Origin: an uncultured Oscillospiraceae bacterium
Lineage (GTDB): Bacteria > Bacillota > Clostridia > Oscillospirales > Oscillospiraceae
DNA: 53,099 nt
Reading direction: 5' to 3'
Assembly (NCBI GenBank): GCA_944386855.1
Contig: CALXCR010000030.1
Coordinates: 1-53,099 of the forward strand
Shown: positions 8,406 to 17,812 of the stretch, piece by piece
How positions within the stretch are numbered: position 1 is the stretch's first letter
How the letters are laid out: the number at the start of each line of letters is the position of its first letter
Position numbers and translations under genes: made by a program
The notes under the pieces: model-generated
The model's input: the letters and a program-made list of their open reading frames with translations, nothing else
Databases searched by the model: none
What the model was told of the DNA's origin: nothing

Positions 8406-9307
8406 TGTCTTTTTCATACGATACGAAAGAAGAACTTTGCAGGGACGCCATAACCTCAAAGTGCTGCGCGCTTGCCGAGGCATACGGCATACTCCTGTAC
8501 TGCAATACATTTTCTGCCCGCGGGATAAAAATAATCACGGAGTCGCGTCCGTTCGTCAAAAGGCTGCCCAAGCTGTTTAAAAAGGCGTTCGGCGTCACGT
8601 TCGACATTCTGCCGGAGGATGACGGCAAAATGTCAAAGCTGTCGCTCGAGATAACAAACCGCGAAAAACTAATTAAAATTTTTGACTCCTGCGGATACGA
8701 TATCGACAGGACTATAGCGCAGCATATAAACCTCGCCGTTCTGGAGGAGGACTGCTGCCGTCAGAGCTTTATAAAGGGCACGTTCCTCGCCGGAGGGAGC
8801 ATAACCGATCCGCAGAAGAGGTATCATCTCGAGCTTGTTACGGCGCATTACAATGTCAGCCGCGAGACATACGCGATGCTGCTCGACATGGGATTTAATC
8901 CGAAAAGCGCCCCGAGAAAGGGCAACTATATAACATATTTTAAAAGCAGTACGGAGATAGAGGATTTTCTGACGACAATCGGAGCGCCCGTTGCCGCCAT
9001 GGAGATAATGTCGACAAAAATAGAAAAGGACATGAAAAACAGCGTAAACCGCAAGGTGAACTGCGATACGGCAAACGCGACAAAGATTGTAGAGGCTGCG
9101 CAGGAGCAGGTAGAAGCTATACAGCGGCTGGAGGAGCGGGGAGAACTTAAAAATCTCTCCGAAAAGCTCCGGCAAACGGCGGCGCTCCGCATGGAGAACC
9201 CGGAACTGAGCCTCGCGGAGCTTGCCGCAATTGCCGAGCCGCCCGTAACGAAATCGTGCTTAAATCACAGACTTAGAAGGCTTATAGAGATATCAAGAGA
9301 AAACTGA
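8405..9307 (+). CDS. whiA: DNA-binding protein WhiA
   Basis: This 300-residue protein has the WhiA two-domain layout: an N-terminal LAGLIDADG homing-endonuclease-like fold (FIKGTFLAGGSITDP, about 122-136) and a C-terminal helix-turn-helix (SLAELAAIAEPPVTKSCLNH, about 273-292). In Actinobacteria WhiA controls sporulation septation; in Bacillus it affects chromosome segregation and division without acting as an obvious classical regulator. It overlaps yvcK by one base and is followed by dnaE after 8 nt. Confidence 0.96.
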   Translation: MSFSYDTKEELCRDAITSKCCALAEAYGILLYCNTFSARGIKIITESRPFVKRLPKLFKKAFGVTFDILPEDDGKMSKLSLEITNREKLIKIFDSCGYDIDRTIAQHINLAVLEEDCCRQSFIKGTFLAGGSITDPQKRYHLELVTAHYNVSRETYAMLLDMGFNPKSAPRKGNYITYFKSSTEIEDFLTTIGAPVAAMEIMSTKIEKDMKNSVNRKVNCDTANATKIVEAAQEQVEAIQRLEERGELKNLSEKLRQTAALRMENPELSLAELAAIAEPPVTKSCLNHRLRRLIEISREN

Positions 9308-9315
9308 GGTGGAAA

Positions 9316-12300
9316 ATGGGATTTGTACATCTGCACGTCCATAGTGAATACAGCCTTTTGGACGGCGCCTGCCGCATAAAAGGGCTTGCGGCGCGTGCGG
9401 CTGAGCTCGGACAGAACGCTGTCGCGATAACCGATCACGGCGTCATGTACGGCGTCATAAACTTTTATAAAGAGTGCAAAAGCCGCGGGATAAAGCCGAT
9501 AATCGGCTGCGAGGTGTATGTTGCTGCAAATTCCCGCTTTGACAGGGAATACGGCAAAGACTCGTCGGGATATCACCTCATCCTGCTGTGTAAAGACAAT
9601 ACGGGGTATAAAAACCTGTGCAAGCTCGTGAGTCTTGCGTTTATCGAGGGGTTTTATGTAAAGCCGAGAATAGATATGGATCTTCTGCGCGAAAACTCCG
9701 AAGGGCTGATAGCGCTTTCCGCGTGCCTCGCCGGCAAAATACCGAGTCTGCTGCTCGAGGGGAGATATGACGACGCAAAACGCGAGGCGCTCGAGATGCG
9801 CGAGATATTCGGAGAGGACTCATATTATCTGGAGCTTCAGGATCACGGCATAGACGAGCAAAAAGCCGTAAACCGCGACCTTATGCGCCTGTCGAGAGAG
9901 ACGGGAATACCGCTTGCCGTTACAAATGACGCGCATTATCTGACGCGCGCCGACGCGTACGCGCAGGACGTTCTGCTGTGTATGCAGACAGGGAAAAAGG
10001 TAGACGACAACGACCGGATGAAATTCGAGACGGACGAGTTTTATATAAAGTCGGAGGACGAGATGCGCGCTCTGTTCCCGGAGTATCCCGAGGCCGCCGA
10101 CAACACGGTAAAAATTGCCGACATGTGCAACGTCGAGATAGAGTTCGGCCATTACCACCTGCCGGAGTTCAAACTTCCGAAGGGGGTCGACGCTTATGAC
10201 TATCTGCGCGAGCAGTGCTATAACGGGTTTAAAACGCGCTATGAGCCCGACAGGGACGACGTGAAAAAACAGCTCGAGTACGAGCTTGAAATGATAAAGC
10301 GCATGGGATTTGTCGACTATTTCCTGATCGTAGCCGATTTTGTAAACTACGCAAAAAACGAGGGCATACCGGTAGGGCCCGGCAGAGGTTCCGCCGCCGG
10401 AAGCGTCGTGTCATACTGCCTTGGCATAACCGATGTCGATCCGATAAAATATTCCCTGTATTTTGAGCGGTTTTTGAACCCGGAGCGTGTCAGCATGCCC
10501 GATATAGACATGGATTTCTGCGAGAGACGGCGCGGAGAGGTCATCGACTATGTAAAACGCAAATACGGCGAAGACCGCGTCGCGCAGATAGTGACGTTCA
10601 ACACGCTCAAGGCGAAAAACGCGCTGAGAAACGTGTCAAAGACAATGGGCCTCACGTTTGCGGAGGAAAACGAACTTGTAAAAACAGTGCCGCGTGCGCT
10701 TAACATGACGATAGATCAGGCGCTCGAGGTGTCAAAGCAGTTCAAGGCGATGTATGATTCAGACGAGCGTATAAAAAAAGTCGTCGATACGGCGAAGGCA
10801 CTCGAGGATATGCCAAAGGACTCGGGCACGCACGCGGCGGGCGTCGTTATAACTAAAGACCCCGTGTACACATATGTGCCGCTCACACTATCGAAAAAGG
10901 ATAACTCGATATCGACGCAGTACGTTATGACGACACTCGAGGAGCTGGGACTGCTCAAAATGGACTTTTTGGGGCTTCGCAACCTTACGGTAATCGATGA
11001 CGCCGTAAAAAGCATAAAAAAGACGGATTCGTCCTTTTCCCTGAAGGATATTTCCGACGATGACGCCGCGACATACGAGATGCTGTCGGCAGGAAAGACC
11101 TCAGGCGTATTTCAGATGGAGTCCGCCGGCATAACAAACGTGTGTACGTCGCTCGGCCCGCAGAGCATAGAGGACATAACGGCTATTATAGCGCTCTACC
11201 GCCCGGGCCCGATGGACTCCATACCGAAATTTATAGCCAGCAAGAAAAACCCGGGCAAGATCCGGTACAAGCACCCGCTTTTAGAGCCTATATTAAACGT
11301 CACATACGGATGTATTGTGTATCAGGAGCAGGTTATTGAGATATGCCGCCGCCTCGGCGGATACTCGCTCGGACAGGCCGATAATATCCGCCGCGCAATG
11401 TCGAAGAAAAAGCACGACGAGATCGCGCGCAACAGGGACATATTCATAAACGGAGATCCGGAAAACGGCATTTGCGGTGCCGTGAAAAACGGCGTGCCAA
11501 AAGACGTAGCCGGCGAAATATATGATGAGATACTCGACTTTGCAAATTATGCGTTTAACAAAGCGCACGCTGTGGCCTATGCCATAATATCGTATCAGAC
11601 GGCGTATTTAAAATGCCACTACCCGCGCGAGTACATGGCGGCGCTGATGAGTTCTGTGCTGGACAGCCCCGAAAAAGTCGCGGAGTACACGGCGCAGTGC
11701 AAGGAGATGGGCATCGCGGTATTACCGCCCGACGTAAACGAATCGGATGACAATTTTACCGTGTCCGGCGACCATATAAGATATGGGCTTGTGGCCGTGA
11801 AAAACATAGGGCGCGGCTTTATCAAGGCGCTCATGGCGGAGCGCGAACAAAACGGCAAATTTAAGACGTTTGAGGAGTTCTGCGACAGGATGTACGGACA
11901 GGAGCTGAACCGCCGTGCTATTGAGAGCCTCATAAAATGCGGCGGGTTTGACAGTATGGGCTACAGAAGAAGCCAGCTTATGGCCGTATGTCAGATAGTC
12001 CTCGACAGCGTCGCCGACAGCCGGCGGAAAAACGTCGAGGGACAGCTTGATTTGTTCGGCGGGTTTTCTCAGCAGGACGAGGAAAAACAGAAGATGAAAA
12101 TGCCGGACATACCCGAATACTCCCCGCGAGAGATGCTCAATATGGAGCACGAGATAACGGGGCTGTATCTGTCCGGCCACCCGATGGAAGAGTACCGTGA
12201 CGCGGCAAGGCGTGCAGGTGCTGTCACATTGCGCAGCATATTTGACGATTTCCAGAGCGATGACGGTAATGGAATATATAGCGACGGACAGAGAATAACA

Positions 12301-12810
12301 GTCGCCGGTATTATAACGGCCGTAAAGACCAAAGCAACGAAAAACAACACACTGATGGCGTATATAACGCTTGAGGACGGGACGGCAAATATGGAGGTCC
12401 TCGCCTTCCAGAGAACACTTGACAACTGCGGCGCATATATAAAAGAGGATATGCCCGTTGCAATAACGGGCAAGATATCGGCGCGCGATGAAAACGAGCC
12501 GCAGATAGTGGCCGATACCGTCTCGCCTCTCGACGCCGTAAAAAGCAGGCAGAGCGGCGGCGCTTCGCCGGCCCGTGTTGAAAACATAGATTTTTCACGC
12601 GATCAGAAGCTGTATGTACGCCTGAAATCCGAAAATGACAGCGCTTATGAAAGAATAAGGTCAATTTTATTCATGTTTCCCGGAAAACAGCAGATGGTGA
12701 TATACTTTGAAGATACCGGAAAAAGGGTAGGCGCACACTGCGTTATTCACAAGGCGCTTGTAAAAGAGTTGCAGAAAATGCTTGGAGATGGCAATGTAGT
12801 GACAAAATAG
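9316..12810 (+). CDS. dnaE: DNA polymerase III subunit alpha (DnaE)
   Basis: This 1,164-residue replicative polymerase begins with a PHP domain (HLHVHSEYSLLDGA, from residue 5). The polymerase core has GPGRGSAAGSVVSY (about 354-367) and PDIDMDF (about 394-400) with catalytic aspartates. GVFQMES, YRPGPMDSIP and the tandem helix-hairpin-helix region follow, then an OB-fold domain with ITVAGIITAVKTK (about 995). The length matches DnaE, not the longer PolC with its built-in exonuclease; Firmicutes usually carry both. GAGGTGG precedes the ATG and whiA ends 8 nt upstream. No clear terminator is seen before the gdhA promoter. Confidence 0.97.
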   Translation: MGFVHLHVHSEYSLLDGACRIKGLAARAAELGQNAVAITDHGVMYGVINFYKECKSRGIKPIIGCEVYVAANSRFDREYGKDSSGYHLILLCKDNTGYKNLCKLVSLAFIEGFYVKPRIDMDLLRENSEGLIALSACLAGKIPSLLLEGRYDDAKREALEMREIFGEDSYYLELQDHGIDEQKAVNRDLMRLSRETGIPLAVTNDAHYLTRADAYAQDVLLCMQTGKKVDDNDRMKFETDEFYIKSEDEMRALFPEYPEAADNTVKIADMCNVEIEFGHYHLPEFKLPKGVDAYDYLREQCYNGFKTRYEPDRDDVKKQLEYELEMIKRMGFVDYFLIVADFVNYAKNEGIPVGPGRGSAAGSVVSYCLGITDVDPIKYSLYFERFLNPERVSMPDIDMDFCERRRGEVIDYVKRKYGEDRVAQIVTFNTLKAKNALRNVSKTMGLTFAEENELVKTVPRALNMTIDQALEVSKQFKAMYDSDERIKKVVDTAKALEDMPKDSGTHAAGVVITKDPVYTYVPLTLSKKDNSISTQYVMTTLEELGLLKMDFLGLRNLTVIDDAVKSIKKTDSSFSLKDISDDDAATYEMLSAGKTSGVFQMESAGITNVCTSLGPQSIEDITAIIALYRPGPMDSIPKFIASKKNPGKIRYKHPLLEPILNVTYGCIVYQEQVIEICRRLGGYSLGQADNIRRAMSKKKHDEIARNRDIFINGDPENGICGAVKNGVPKDVAGEIYDEILDFANYAFNKAHAVAYAIISYQTAYLKCHYPREYMAALMSSVLDSPEKVAEYTAQCKEMGIAVLPPDVNESDDNFTVSGDHIRYGLVAVKNIGRGFIKALMAEREQNGKFKTFEEFCDRMYGQELNRRAIESLIKCGGFDSMGYRRSQLMAVCQIVLDSVADSRRKNVEGQLDLFGGFSQQDEEKQKMKMPDIPEYSPREMLNMEHEITGLYLSGHPMEEYRDAARRAGAVTLRSIFDDFQSDDGNGIYSDGQRITVAGIITAVKTKATKNNTLMAYITLEDGTANMEVLAFQRTLDNCGAYIKEDMPVAITGKISARDENEPQIVADTVSPLDAVKSRQSGGASPARVENIDFSRDQKLYVRLKSENDSAYERIRSILFMFPGKQQMVIYFEDTGKRVGAHCVIHKALVKELQKMLGDGNVVTK

Positions 12811-12856
12811 ACTGTATTTTTGCAAGATTGAGTTTATATTTATTCAAAATGACATA

Positions 12857-12885
12857 TTGCACGACGAAAACTCCTGTGCTATAAT
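12857..12885 (+). promoter_or_regulatory. Sigma-A promoter for the first gdhA
   Basis: TTGCAC (12857-12862), a 17-nt spacer and the consensus TATAAT (12880-12885) lie 55 nt before the start codon. The consensus -10 suggests strong expression. Confidence 0.85.
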
Positions 12886-12940
12886 TATTGCAAGTTCGCA
12901 AGATCAAATATGCAAATTTTAATCATAGGAGGAAGAAGTT

Positions 12941-14197
12941 TTGTCACAACAATACAATCCGTTCGACAACGTAGTGGCCGCAATCAAAAAGGCGGCAGCC
13001 ATTTTGGAGTATTCAGAAAACGATTATACCCGCCTGCTCCACCCGGAAAAAGAGCTTAAAGTTTCGCTTCCGATAAAGATGGACAATGGTGAAGTAAAGG
13101 TTTTTGACGGATACAGAGTCCAGTATTCCTGCACGAGAGGCCCCGCAAAGGGCGGCATCAGATACCATCAGAACGTAAATATCGATGAAGTAAAGGCTCT
13201 CGCAGCATGGATGGCGTTTAAAAACGCTATAGCCGACATTCCGTTCGGCGGCGGTAAGGGCGGCATCACCGTCAACCCGAAGGAACTCTCTGCAGGTGAG
13301 CTTGAAAGGCTTACGAGACGTTATACATCATCCATGTCCTACATGATCGGCCCTGATAAGGACATCCCTGCGCCGGACGTCGGAACGACTCCGCAGGTCA
13401 TGGGTTGGATAGTTGATACATACAGCATGATAAACAGGATCTATTCCCCCGCTGTTGTAACAGGCAAGCCCCTTCCGCTCGGCGGTTCTCAGGGAAGAGT
13501 AGAGGCGACCGGCCTCGGTGTTTTCAGAACTGTTCTTAATATCCTCAAAAAACTCGACATGGATCCGAAGCGCGTCACCGTCGCAGTACAAGGTATGGGT
13601 AATGTCGGCAGTTACTCGGCGAAGTTCATGTATGAAGAAGGTGCGGAAGTCGTCGCGGTAAGCAACTCCTCCGGTGCTGTATACCTGAAGACAGGCCTTA
13701 ATATCCCCGAAATCATCGAGCATATTGAGAGCGGGAAAAAACTTTGCGACTACAATGCAGAGGGCGTAGAACATATCACGAACGAAGAACTTCTGACTCT
13801 CGACGTAGATGTCCTCATCCCGGCTGCACTTGAAAATGCAATCAATGAGGACAATGTAAACGACGTAAAGGCAAAAGTCATCGTAGAGGGCGCTAACGGT
13901 CCTGTTACTGTCGCTGCAGACGATATTCTTTCAGCCCGCGGCACATACATCGTACCTGATATCCTTGCTAACTCAGGCGGTGTTATCGTATCGTATTTTG
14001 AGTGGATTCAGAACCAGCAAAACTACTACTGGACGCTTGAAGAGGTCAACACAAAGCTCCTCGAAAAGATGGACAAAAATTTCGAGGATCTCTGGACTCT
14101 CAGCAAAGAGAAAAATATTACGCTCAGAGAAGCCGCGTATGTTATCGCGCTGGAGCGTATTGCCGAGGCCGCAAAGCCGAGAGGAATCTGGCCGTAA
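12941..14197 (+). CDS. gdhA: Glutamate dehydrogenase (first paralogue)
   Basis: This 418-residue protein is a hexameric-type glutamate dehydrogenase that interconverts 2-oxoglutarate plus ammonia and glutamate. Motifs include KGGIRYHQNVN, the glycine-rich IPFGGGKGGI, GPDKDIPAPDVGT and the Rossmann AVQGMGNVGSYSA (about 211-223); ANSGGVIVSYFEWIQN follows. The cofactor (NAD or NADP) is not assigned. The start is TTG at 12941 with AGGAGG 8 nt upstream. Its own promoter and terminator (14232-14265) make it a single transcription unit. A second, clearly homologous copy follows at 14469. Confidence 0.95.
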   Translation: MSQQYNPFDNVVAAIKKAAAILEYSENDYTRLLHPEKELKVSLPIKMDNGEVKVFDGYRVQYSCTRGPAKGGIRYHQNVNIDEVKALAAWMAFKNAIADIPFGGGKGGITVNPKELSAGELERLTRRYTSSMSYMIGPDKDIPAPDVGTTPQVMGWIVDTYSMINRIYSPAVVTGKPLPLGGSQGRVEATGLGVFRTVLNILKKLDMDPKRVTVAVQGMGNVGSYSAKFMYEEGAEVVAVSNSSGAVYLKTGLNIPEIIEHIESGKKLCDYNAEGVEHITNEELLTLDVDVLIPAALENAINEDNVNDVKAKVIVEGANGPVTVAADDILSARGTYIVPDILANSGGVIVSYFEWIQNQQNYYWTLEEVNTKLLEKMDKNFEDLWTLSKEKNITLREAAYVIALERIAEAAKPRGIWP

Positions 14198-14231
14198 AAA
14201 AAGCAAAAGTGTCAAAAAAACTCCTGTTAAA

Positions 14232-14265
14232 ACGAAAAAGCCGGGTTGTAACCCGGCTTTTTCGT
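14232..14265 (+). terminator. Rho-independent terminator after the first gdhA
   Basis: A nearly continuous inverted repeat (14232-14247 with 14250-14265) has a GC-rich core CCGGGTT/AACCCGG flanked by A and T runs. It could act in both directions. Confidence 0.92.
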
Positions 14266-14383
14266 GCCTATACAGGCAAATAGCTAAATTATGTCCGTGC
14301 TGAATAGAAGGATATGTGTTGAAAGTGACGAAATAAACGGTGTCAATAGAGTTTTGGATAAATAGAATATAGCCACGGGTTAT

Positions 14384-14413
14384 TTGACATAAGAATTATA
14401 GCTCTGATATAAT
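14384..14413 (+). promoter_or_regulatory. Sigma-A promoter for the second gdhA
   Basis: Consensus TTGACA (14384-14389) and TATAAT (14408-14413) are separated by 18 nt. The leader to the start codon is about 50 nt. Confidence 0.88.
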
Positions 14414-14468
14414 TTCTTCAATACACAAAGCTATTTATTGATAATAGCAGGCAATTGGAGGAAGAAAA

Positions 14469-15731
14469 ATGGCAAAACAACACAATCCGTACGATACCGT
14501 ACTGGCGGCGGTAGAAGACGCCGCAAAAATTCTGGGATACTCAGAAGGAGAATATGAAAGGGCCAAATATCCTGAGCGTGAAACAGTCGTACATTTTCCC
14601 GTGGAGATGGACGACGGAAGTGTCAGAATATTTACCGGCTTCCGAGTACAGCACTCCACTGCCCGAGGCCCGGCAAAAGGCGGTATCAGATATCATCAGA
14701 ACGTAAATATCGACGAGGTAAAAGCCCTCGCCGCGTGGATGGCATTTAAGGTAGCTATTGCGAATATCCCATACGGCGGCGGCAAGGGAGGAATAATTGT
14801 CGACCCGTTTACGCTCTCCGATAAAGAGCTTGAAAGGATGACGAGGGCGTACACGATGATGATCGCACCCGTTATTGGACCTGATAAAGACATTCCTGCG
14901 CCCGATGTCGGCACAACGCCGGAGACAATGGCGTGGATGGCCGACGAATACGCTAAGATAAACGGATACTACAACCCCGCTATTGTCACAGGCAAACCGA
15001 TTGAAATAGGCGGCTCTGAAGGCAGGGTCGAGGCAACCGGCCGCGGCGTAGCGCGCGCCCTTATGAATGTCCTTAAAAAACGTGACATGCATCCTGAAGA
15101 CATAACGGTTGCCATACAGGGAATGGGAAACGTTGGCAGCATCACTGCTCTGACTCTTAGCGAGCTTGGCGTCAAAGTCGTAGCGGTAAGCGATGTATCC
15201 GGCGGCATATATAAAGAGTCCGGCCTGAACATCAAGGACATCACGGAATATCTCTCGCAGAACAGGAAAAACCTCCTCTCAGGATATGAAGCGAGCGGTA
15301 TAAAGAGAATAACGAACGAGGAAATACTTCTTCTTGACGTCGATGTCATTGTGCCTGCCGCGCTTGAGAATCAGATCGACGAGACGAACGCCGGCGACAT
15401 AAAGGCAAGGATTGTGCTTGAGGCCGCGAACGGGCCGACGACCCCGGAGGCCGACGCGATACTGAAAGACCGCGGCGTTATCATTGTTCCGGATATATTT
15501 GCAAATTCCGGCGGCGTCATCGTATCATATTTCGAGTGGGTTCAGAACAGACAGGGCTATTACTGGAGCGAAAAAGAGGTCAATGAACGCCTCATGTATA
15601 AAATGGATAAAAACTTTGAGGATCTCTGGGCGCTTAGCAAGGAGAAAAACATCACCCTCAGGGAGGCAGCTTATTGCATCGCGCTCGACCGCATTGTAAA
15701 AGCCGCAAATAAAAAGGGAAGACTCGCCTAA
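14469..15731 (+). CDS. Glutamate dehydrogenase (second paralogue)
   Basis: This 420-residue protein is co-linear with the preceding glutamate dehydrogenase and shares KGGIRYHQNVNIDEVKALAA, PYGGGKGGI, GPDKDIPAPDVGTTPE, IQGMGNVGSITA and ANSGGVIVSYFEWVQN. The two copies differ in spacer residues throughout, so the duplication is not recent. Separate promoters suggest different conditions of use, for example ammonia assimilation and glutamate breakdown, or different cofactors; the sequence alone does not settle this. GGAGG lies 8-9 nt before the ATG. Confidence 0.94.
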   Translation: MAKQHNPYDTVLAAVEDAAKILGYSEGEYERAKYPERETVVHFPVEMDDGSVRIFTGFRVQHSTARGPAKGGIRYHQNVNIDEVKALAAWMAFKVAIANIPYGGGKGGIIVDPFTLSDKELERMTRAYTMMIAPVIGPDKDIPAPDVGTTPETMAWMADEYAKINGYYNPAIVTGKPIEIGGSEGRVEATGRGVARALMNVLKKRDMHPEDITVAIQGMGNVGSITALTLSELGVKVVAVSDVSGGIYKESGLNIKDITEYLSQNRKNLLSGYEASGIKRITNEEILLLDVDVIVPAALENQIDETNAGDIKARIVLEAANGPTTPEADAILKDRGVIIVPDIFANSGGVIVSYFEWVQNRQGYYWSEKEVNERLMYKMDKNFEDLWALSKEKNITLREAAYCIALDRIVKAANKKGRLA

Positions 15732-15748
15732 ATTTGTCCCTTATAAGC

Positions 15749-15780
15749 AAAACCGAAGAAGCATTGCTTCTTCGGTTTTT
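15749..15780 (+). terminator. Bidirectional terminator between the second gdhA and the HAD gene
   Basis: A 14-bp stem (15749-15762 with 15766-15779) has the loop ATT and is followed by T residues on the plus strand. The A run on the other side could serve the convergent minus-strand operon ending at 15806. Confidence 0.9.
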
Positions 15781-15805
15781 CATTTAATGAGACTATGCGG
15801 TGAGC

Positions 15806-16456
15806 TTAGAGCAAAACAGCGCTTATATCATCGGCTGAGTCTGCTATATATGTCGCGCCTGCGGCCTCGAGCTCCTCGCGGTTGCCGTAGCCAAAGAGTA
15901 CGCCGATAGAATCCATGCCGAGCTTTTTCGCGCCGATTATATCGTATTCGCGGTCGCCGATCATGATCGCGCTGTCCGCAGATGGAACAGCGGCCGATTC
16001 GAGCGCGTAAGCGATTACCTGATCCTTGTAGGCACGCGTGCCGTCCATTTGCGATCCGGCTATGTATGTGAAATACTGCGCGATGCCGAAATGCTCCAGT
16101 ATCGCCACTGCAAATTCCTCCGGCTTGGATGTAGCCAAAATAAGCTTTTTGCCGGCGCTGTGGAGCTTTTTGAGCAGTTCTTCGATACCGGGATACACTC
16201 TGTTTTCAAAAATCCCGGCTACGGCGAAATACTCACGGTAAAATTCCGTCGCCTCGACCGCCTGCGTGCGCGGAAACCCGAAGTATTTCATAAAAGAATC
16301 TATGAGCGGCGGACCGATAAATTTGTAAAGCGTTGTTTTGTCGCCGACGACGATGCCGTATTTCTTCAGTGCGTAGGCAACGGAATTTGTGATGCCCTCG
16401 CCGGGATCTGTAAGCGTCCCGTCGAGGTCAAATAAAATAAAATCATAATTTTTCAT
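15806..16456 (-). CDS. HAD-family hydrolase, phosphoglycolate phosphatase-like
   Basis: This 216-residue protein carries the HAD motif I FDLDGTLTD (9-17, two catalytic Asp), motif II ILATSKPEEF (about 109-118), a conserved Lys in the cap-distal region and motif IV MIGDREYDIIGAKK (about 164-177). The helical cap after motif I is that of Gph/PGP-type (subfamily I) enzymes. It should dephosphorylate a small phosphometabolite; substrate unknown. It is last in the minus-strand operon after the M29 aminopeptidase, with a 129-nt gap. The ribosome binding site is weak (AGG, 9 nt before the ATG). Confidence 0.9.
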   Translation of the reverse strand: MKNYDFILFDLDGTLTDPGEGITNSVAYALKKYGIVVGDKTTLYKFIGPPLIDSFMKYFGFPRTQAVEATEFYREYFAVAGIFENRVYPGIEELLKKLHSAGKKLILATSKPEEFAVAILEHFGIAQYFTYIAGSQMDGTRAYKDQVIAYALESAAVPSADSAIMIGDREYDIIGAKKLGMDSIGVLFGYGNREELEAAGATYIADSADDISAVLL

Positions 16457-16585
16457 ACTAATATACCTATTTCATAAGGCCGCCCGCGCCGCTTTATTAT
16501 GCGCCGTGCCGCATAGGCGCTCTGTCTGAACAGATACACAGTGCGGCATAGCCGTCAAAGTCTTTGCCGGGCGGCCGGTTTGTTA
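16457..16585. other. GC-rich intergenic stretch with inverted repeats
   Basis: Between the aminopeptidase and HAD genes lie GGCCGCCCG (near the left end) and CGGGCGGCC (near the right end), and inside them TGCCGCA and TGCGGCA. Together they could fold into a long branched hairpin in the transcript. There is no T run, so it is more likely an mRNA-processing or stability element than a terminator. Confidence 0.35.
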
Positions 16586-17812
16586 TCAAAACGCAAAATT
16601 TCCGTCTGTAAACACGGGGATCTCTTTTCCGTCATGAGTGATGCCGGTGATAGAGAGGTCTTTTGTGCCGACCATAAAATCCTCGTGCGTTATAGACGCG
16701 TTGATACCGAATTTGTCGAGTTCCTCGCGCGTCATGTCGTTGCCGCCCTTAACACACGGATATGCGTCGCCGAATGCGAGATGGCAGGACGCATTTTCAT
16801 CAAACAGCGTGTTGTAGAACAGTATGCCGGAATTTGATATCGGAGAGTCGTACGGCACGAGCGCAACCTCGCCGAGGAACGACGCACCCTCGTCGACAGT
16901 GGTTGCCGTCTCGAGAAGCTCCTGTCCTTTTTCGGCGTGGATATTTACGATCTTACCGTCTTTAAACTTAAAACAGAAATTCTCCGCAATATCGCCGTTT
17001 ACAACGAGTGGTTTGCTTGCGTAGACGATGCCGTTTACGCCGTCACGCTTGGGGGAGGTGAAGACCTCCTCTGTCGGCATGTTTGCGTTAAACATATGGC
17101 CGGCGGCGCATTTTTCCTCGCCGCCGACCCAGATATGGGACTCCGGCAGTTCGATCGTGAGATCAGTGCCGAGCGAGTTTTTGTATTTGAGATATTTGAA
17201 GTTGTACGCGTTTAGCGTATCGGCGCGCTTCCTGAGGTTTGCGTTGTGTTTTTTCCACTCTTCGACCGGATCGGTATCATCGTATACGCGTACGGCGTCG
17301 AGTATCTTCTCCCAGAGCGCCGCGACGGCGTCTTCCGCCGACAGTTCCGGGAAGACCTTTTTCGCCCATGCCTTTGTCGGTATTGAGGCGACGCACCACG
17401 GGAAGAAGTTTGACATCTGCCTGTCACGAAACGGCTTTAAGGCTTTGCCGCCGGCCGCGTCATCGCGCGTGATCCTGTCGGGATCGACGCCGGAGAGCGC
17501 CTCCGGATCTGACGCGGCTATCGAAAGCCACGCGACGCCGCCTGCCGACAGGTCGTTATGCATATCGGAGACCCAGCGCGGCACTTCGTCAAATACGGAG
17601 TCGTCCGCATGAAGATATTTTTCTCGTGTAAGCTCGTCATCCGTCCATCTGACGATGACTTCGCGGCAGCCGGCCGCGTACGCCTTTTTGGCGCAGAGAC
17701 GTGCAAAAGGCGCACAGTCGACAGGGCAGGAGATAACGACATTTTGCCCCTTTTGGACGTTGAGGCCGGATCTGATAAGCAGATCGGCGTATTTTTCAAT
17801 CCTGTTTTCCAT
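16586..17812 (-). CDS. M29-family aminopeptidase (AmpS/PepS-like)
   Basis: This 408-residue protein matches the M29 metallo-aminopeptidases of the thermophilic/staphylococcal AmpS type, cytoplasmic enzymes with a two-metal site. Conserved blocks are FNANMPTEEVFTSP (about 242-255, metal-binding Glu), FLGEVALVPYDSPIS (about 313-327) and FYNTLFDENASCHLAFGDAYP (about 332-352), with His and Asp ligands in ITHEDFMVGTKDLSITG near the C-terminus. It overlaps the end of trmD by 17 nt, and its GGAGG lies inside trmD. It probably degrades peptides from turnover or uptake. Confidence 0.94.
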   Translation of the reverse strand: MENRIEKYADLLIRSGLNVQKGQNVVISCPVDCAPFARLCAKKAYAAGCREVIVRWTDDELTREKYLHADDSVFDEVPRWVSDMHNDLSAGGVAWLSIAASDPEALSGVDPDRITRDDAAGGKALKPFRDRQMSNFFPWCVASIPTKAWAKKVFPELSAEDAVAALWEKILDAVRVYDDTDPVEEWKKHNANLRKRADTLNAYNFKYLKYKNSLGTDLTIELPESHIWVGGEEKCAAGHMFNANMPTEEVFTSPKRDGVNGIVYASKPLVVNGDIAENFCFKFKDGKIVNIHAEKGQELLETATTVDEGASFLGEVALVPYDSPISNSGILFYNTLFDENASCHLAFGDAYPCVKGGNDMTREELDKFGINASITHEDFMVGTKDLSITGITHDGKEIPVFTDGNFAF

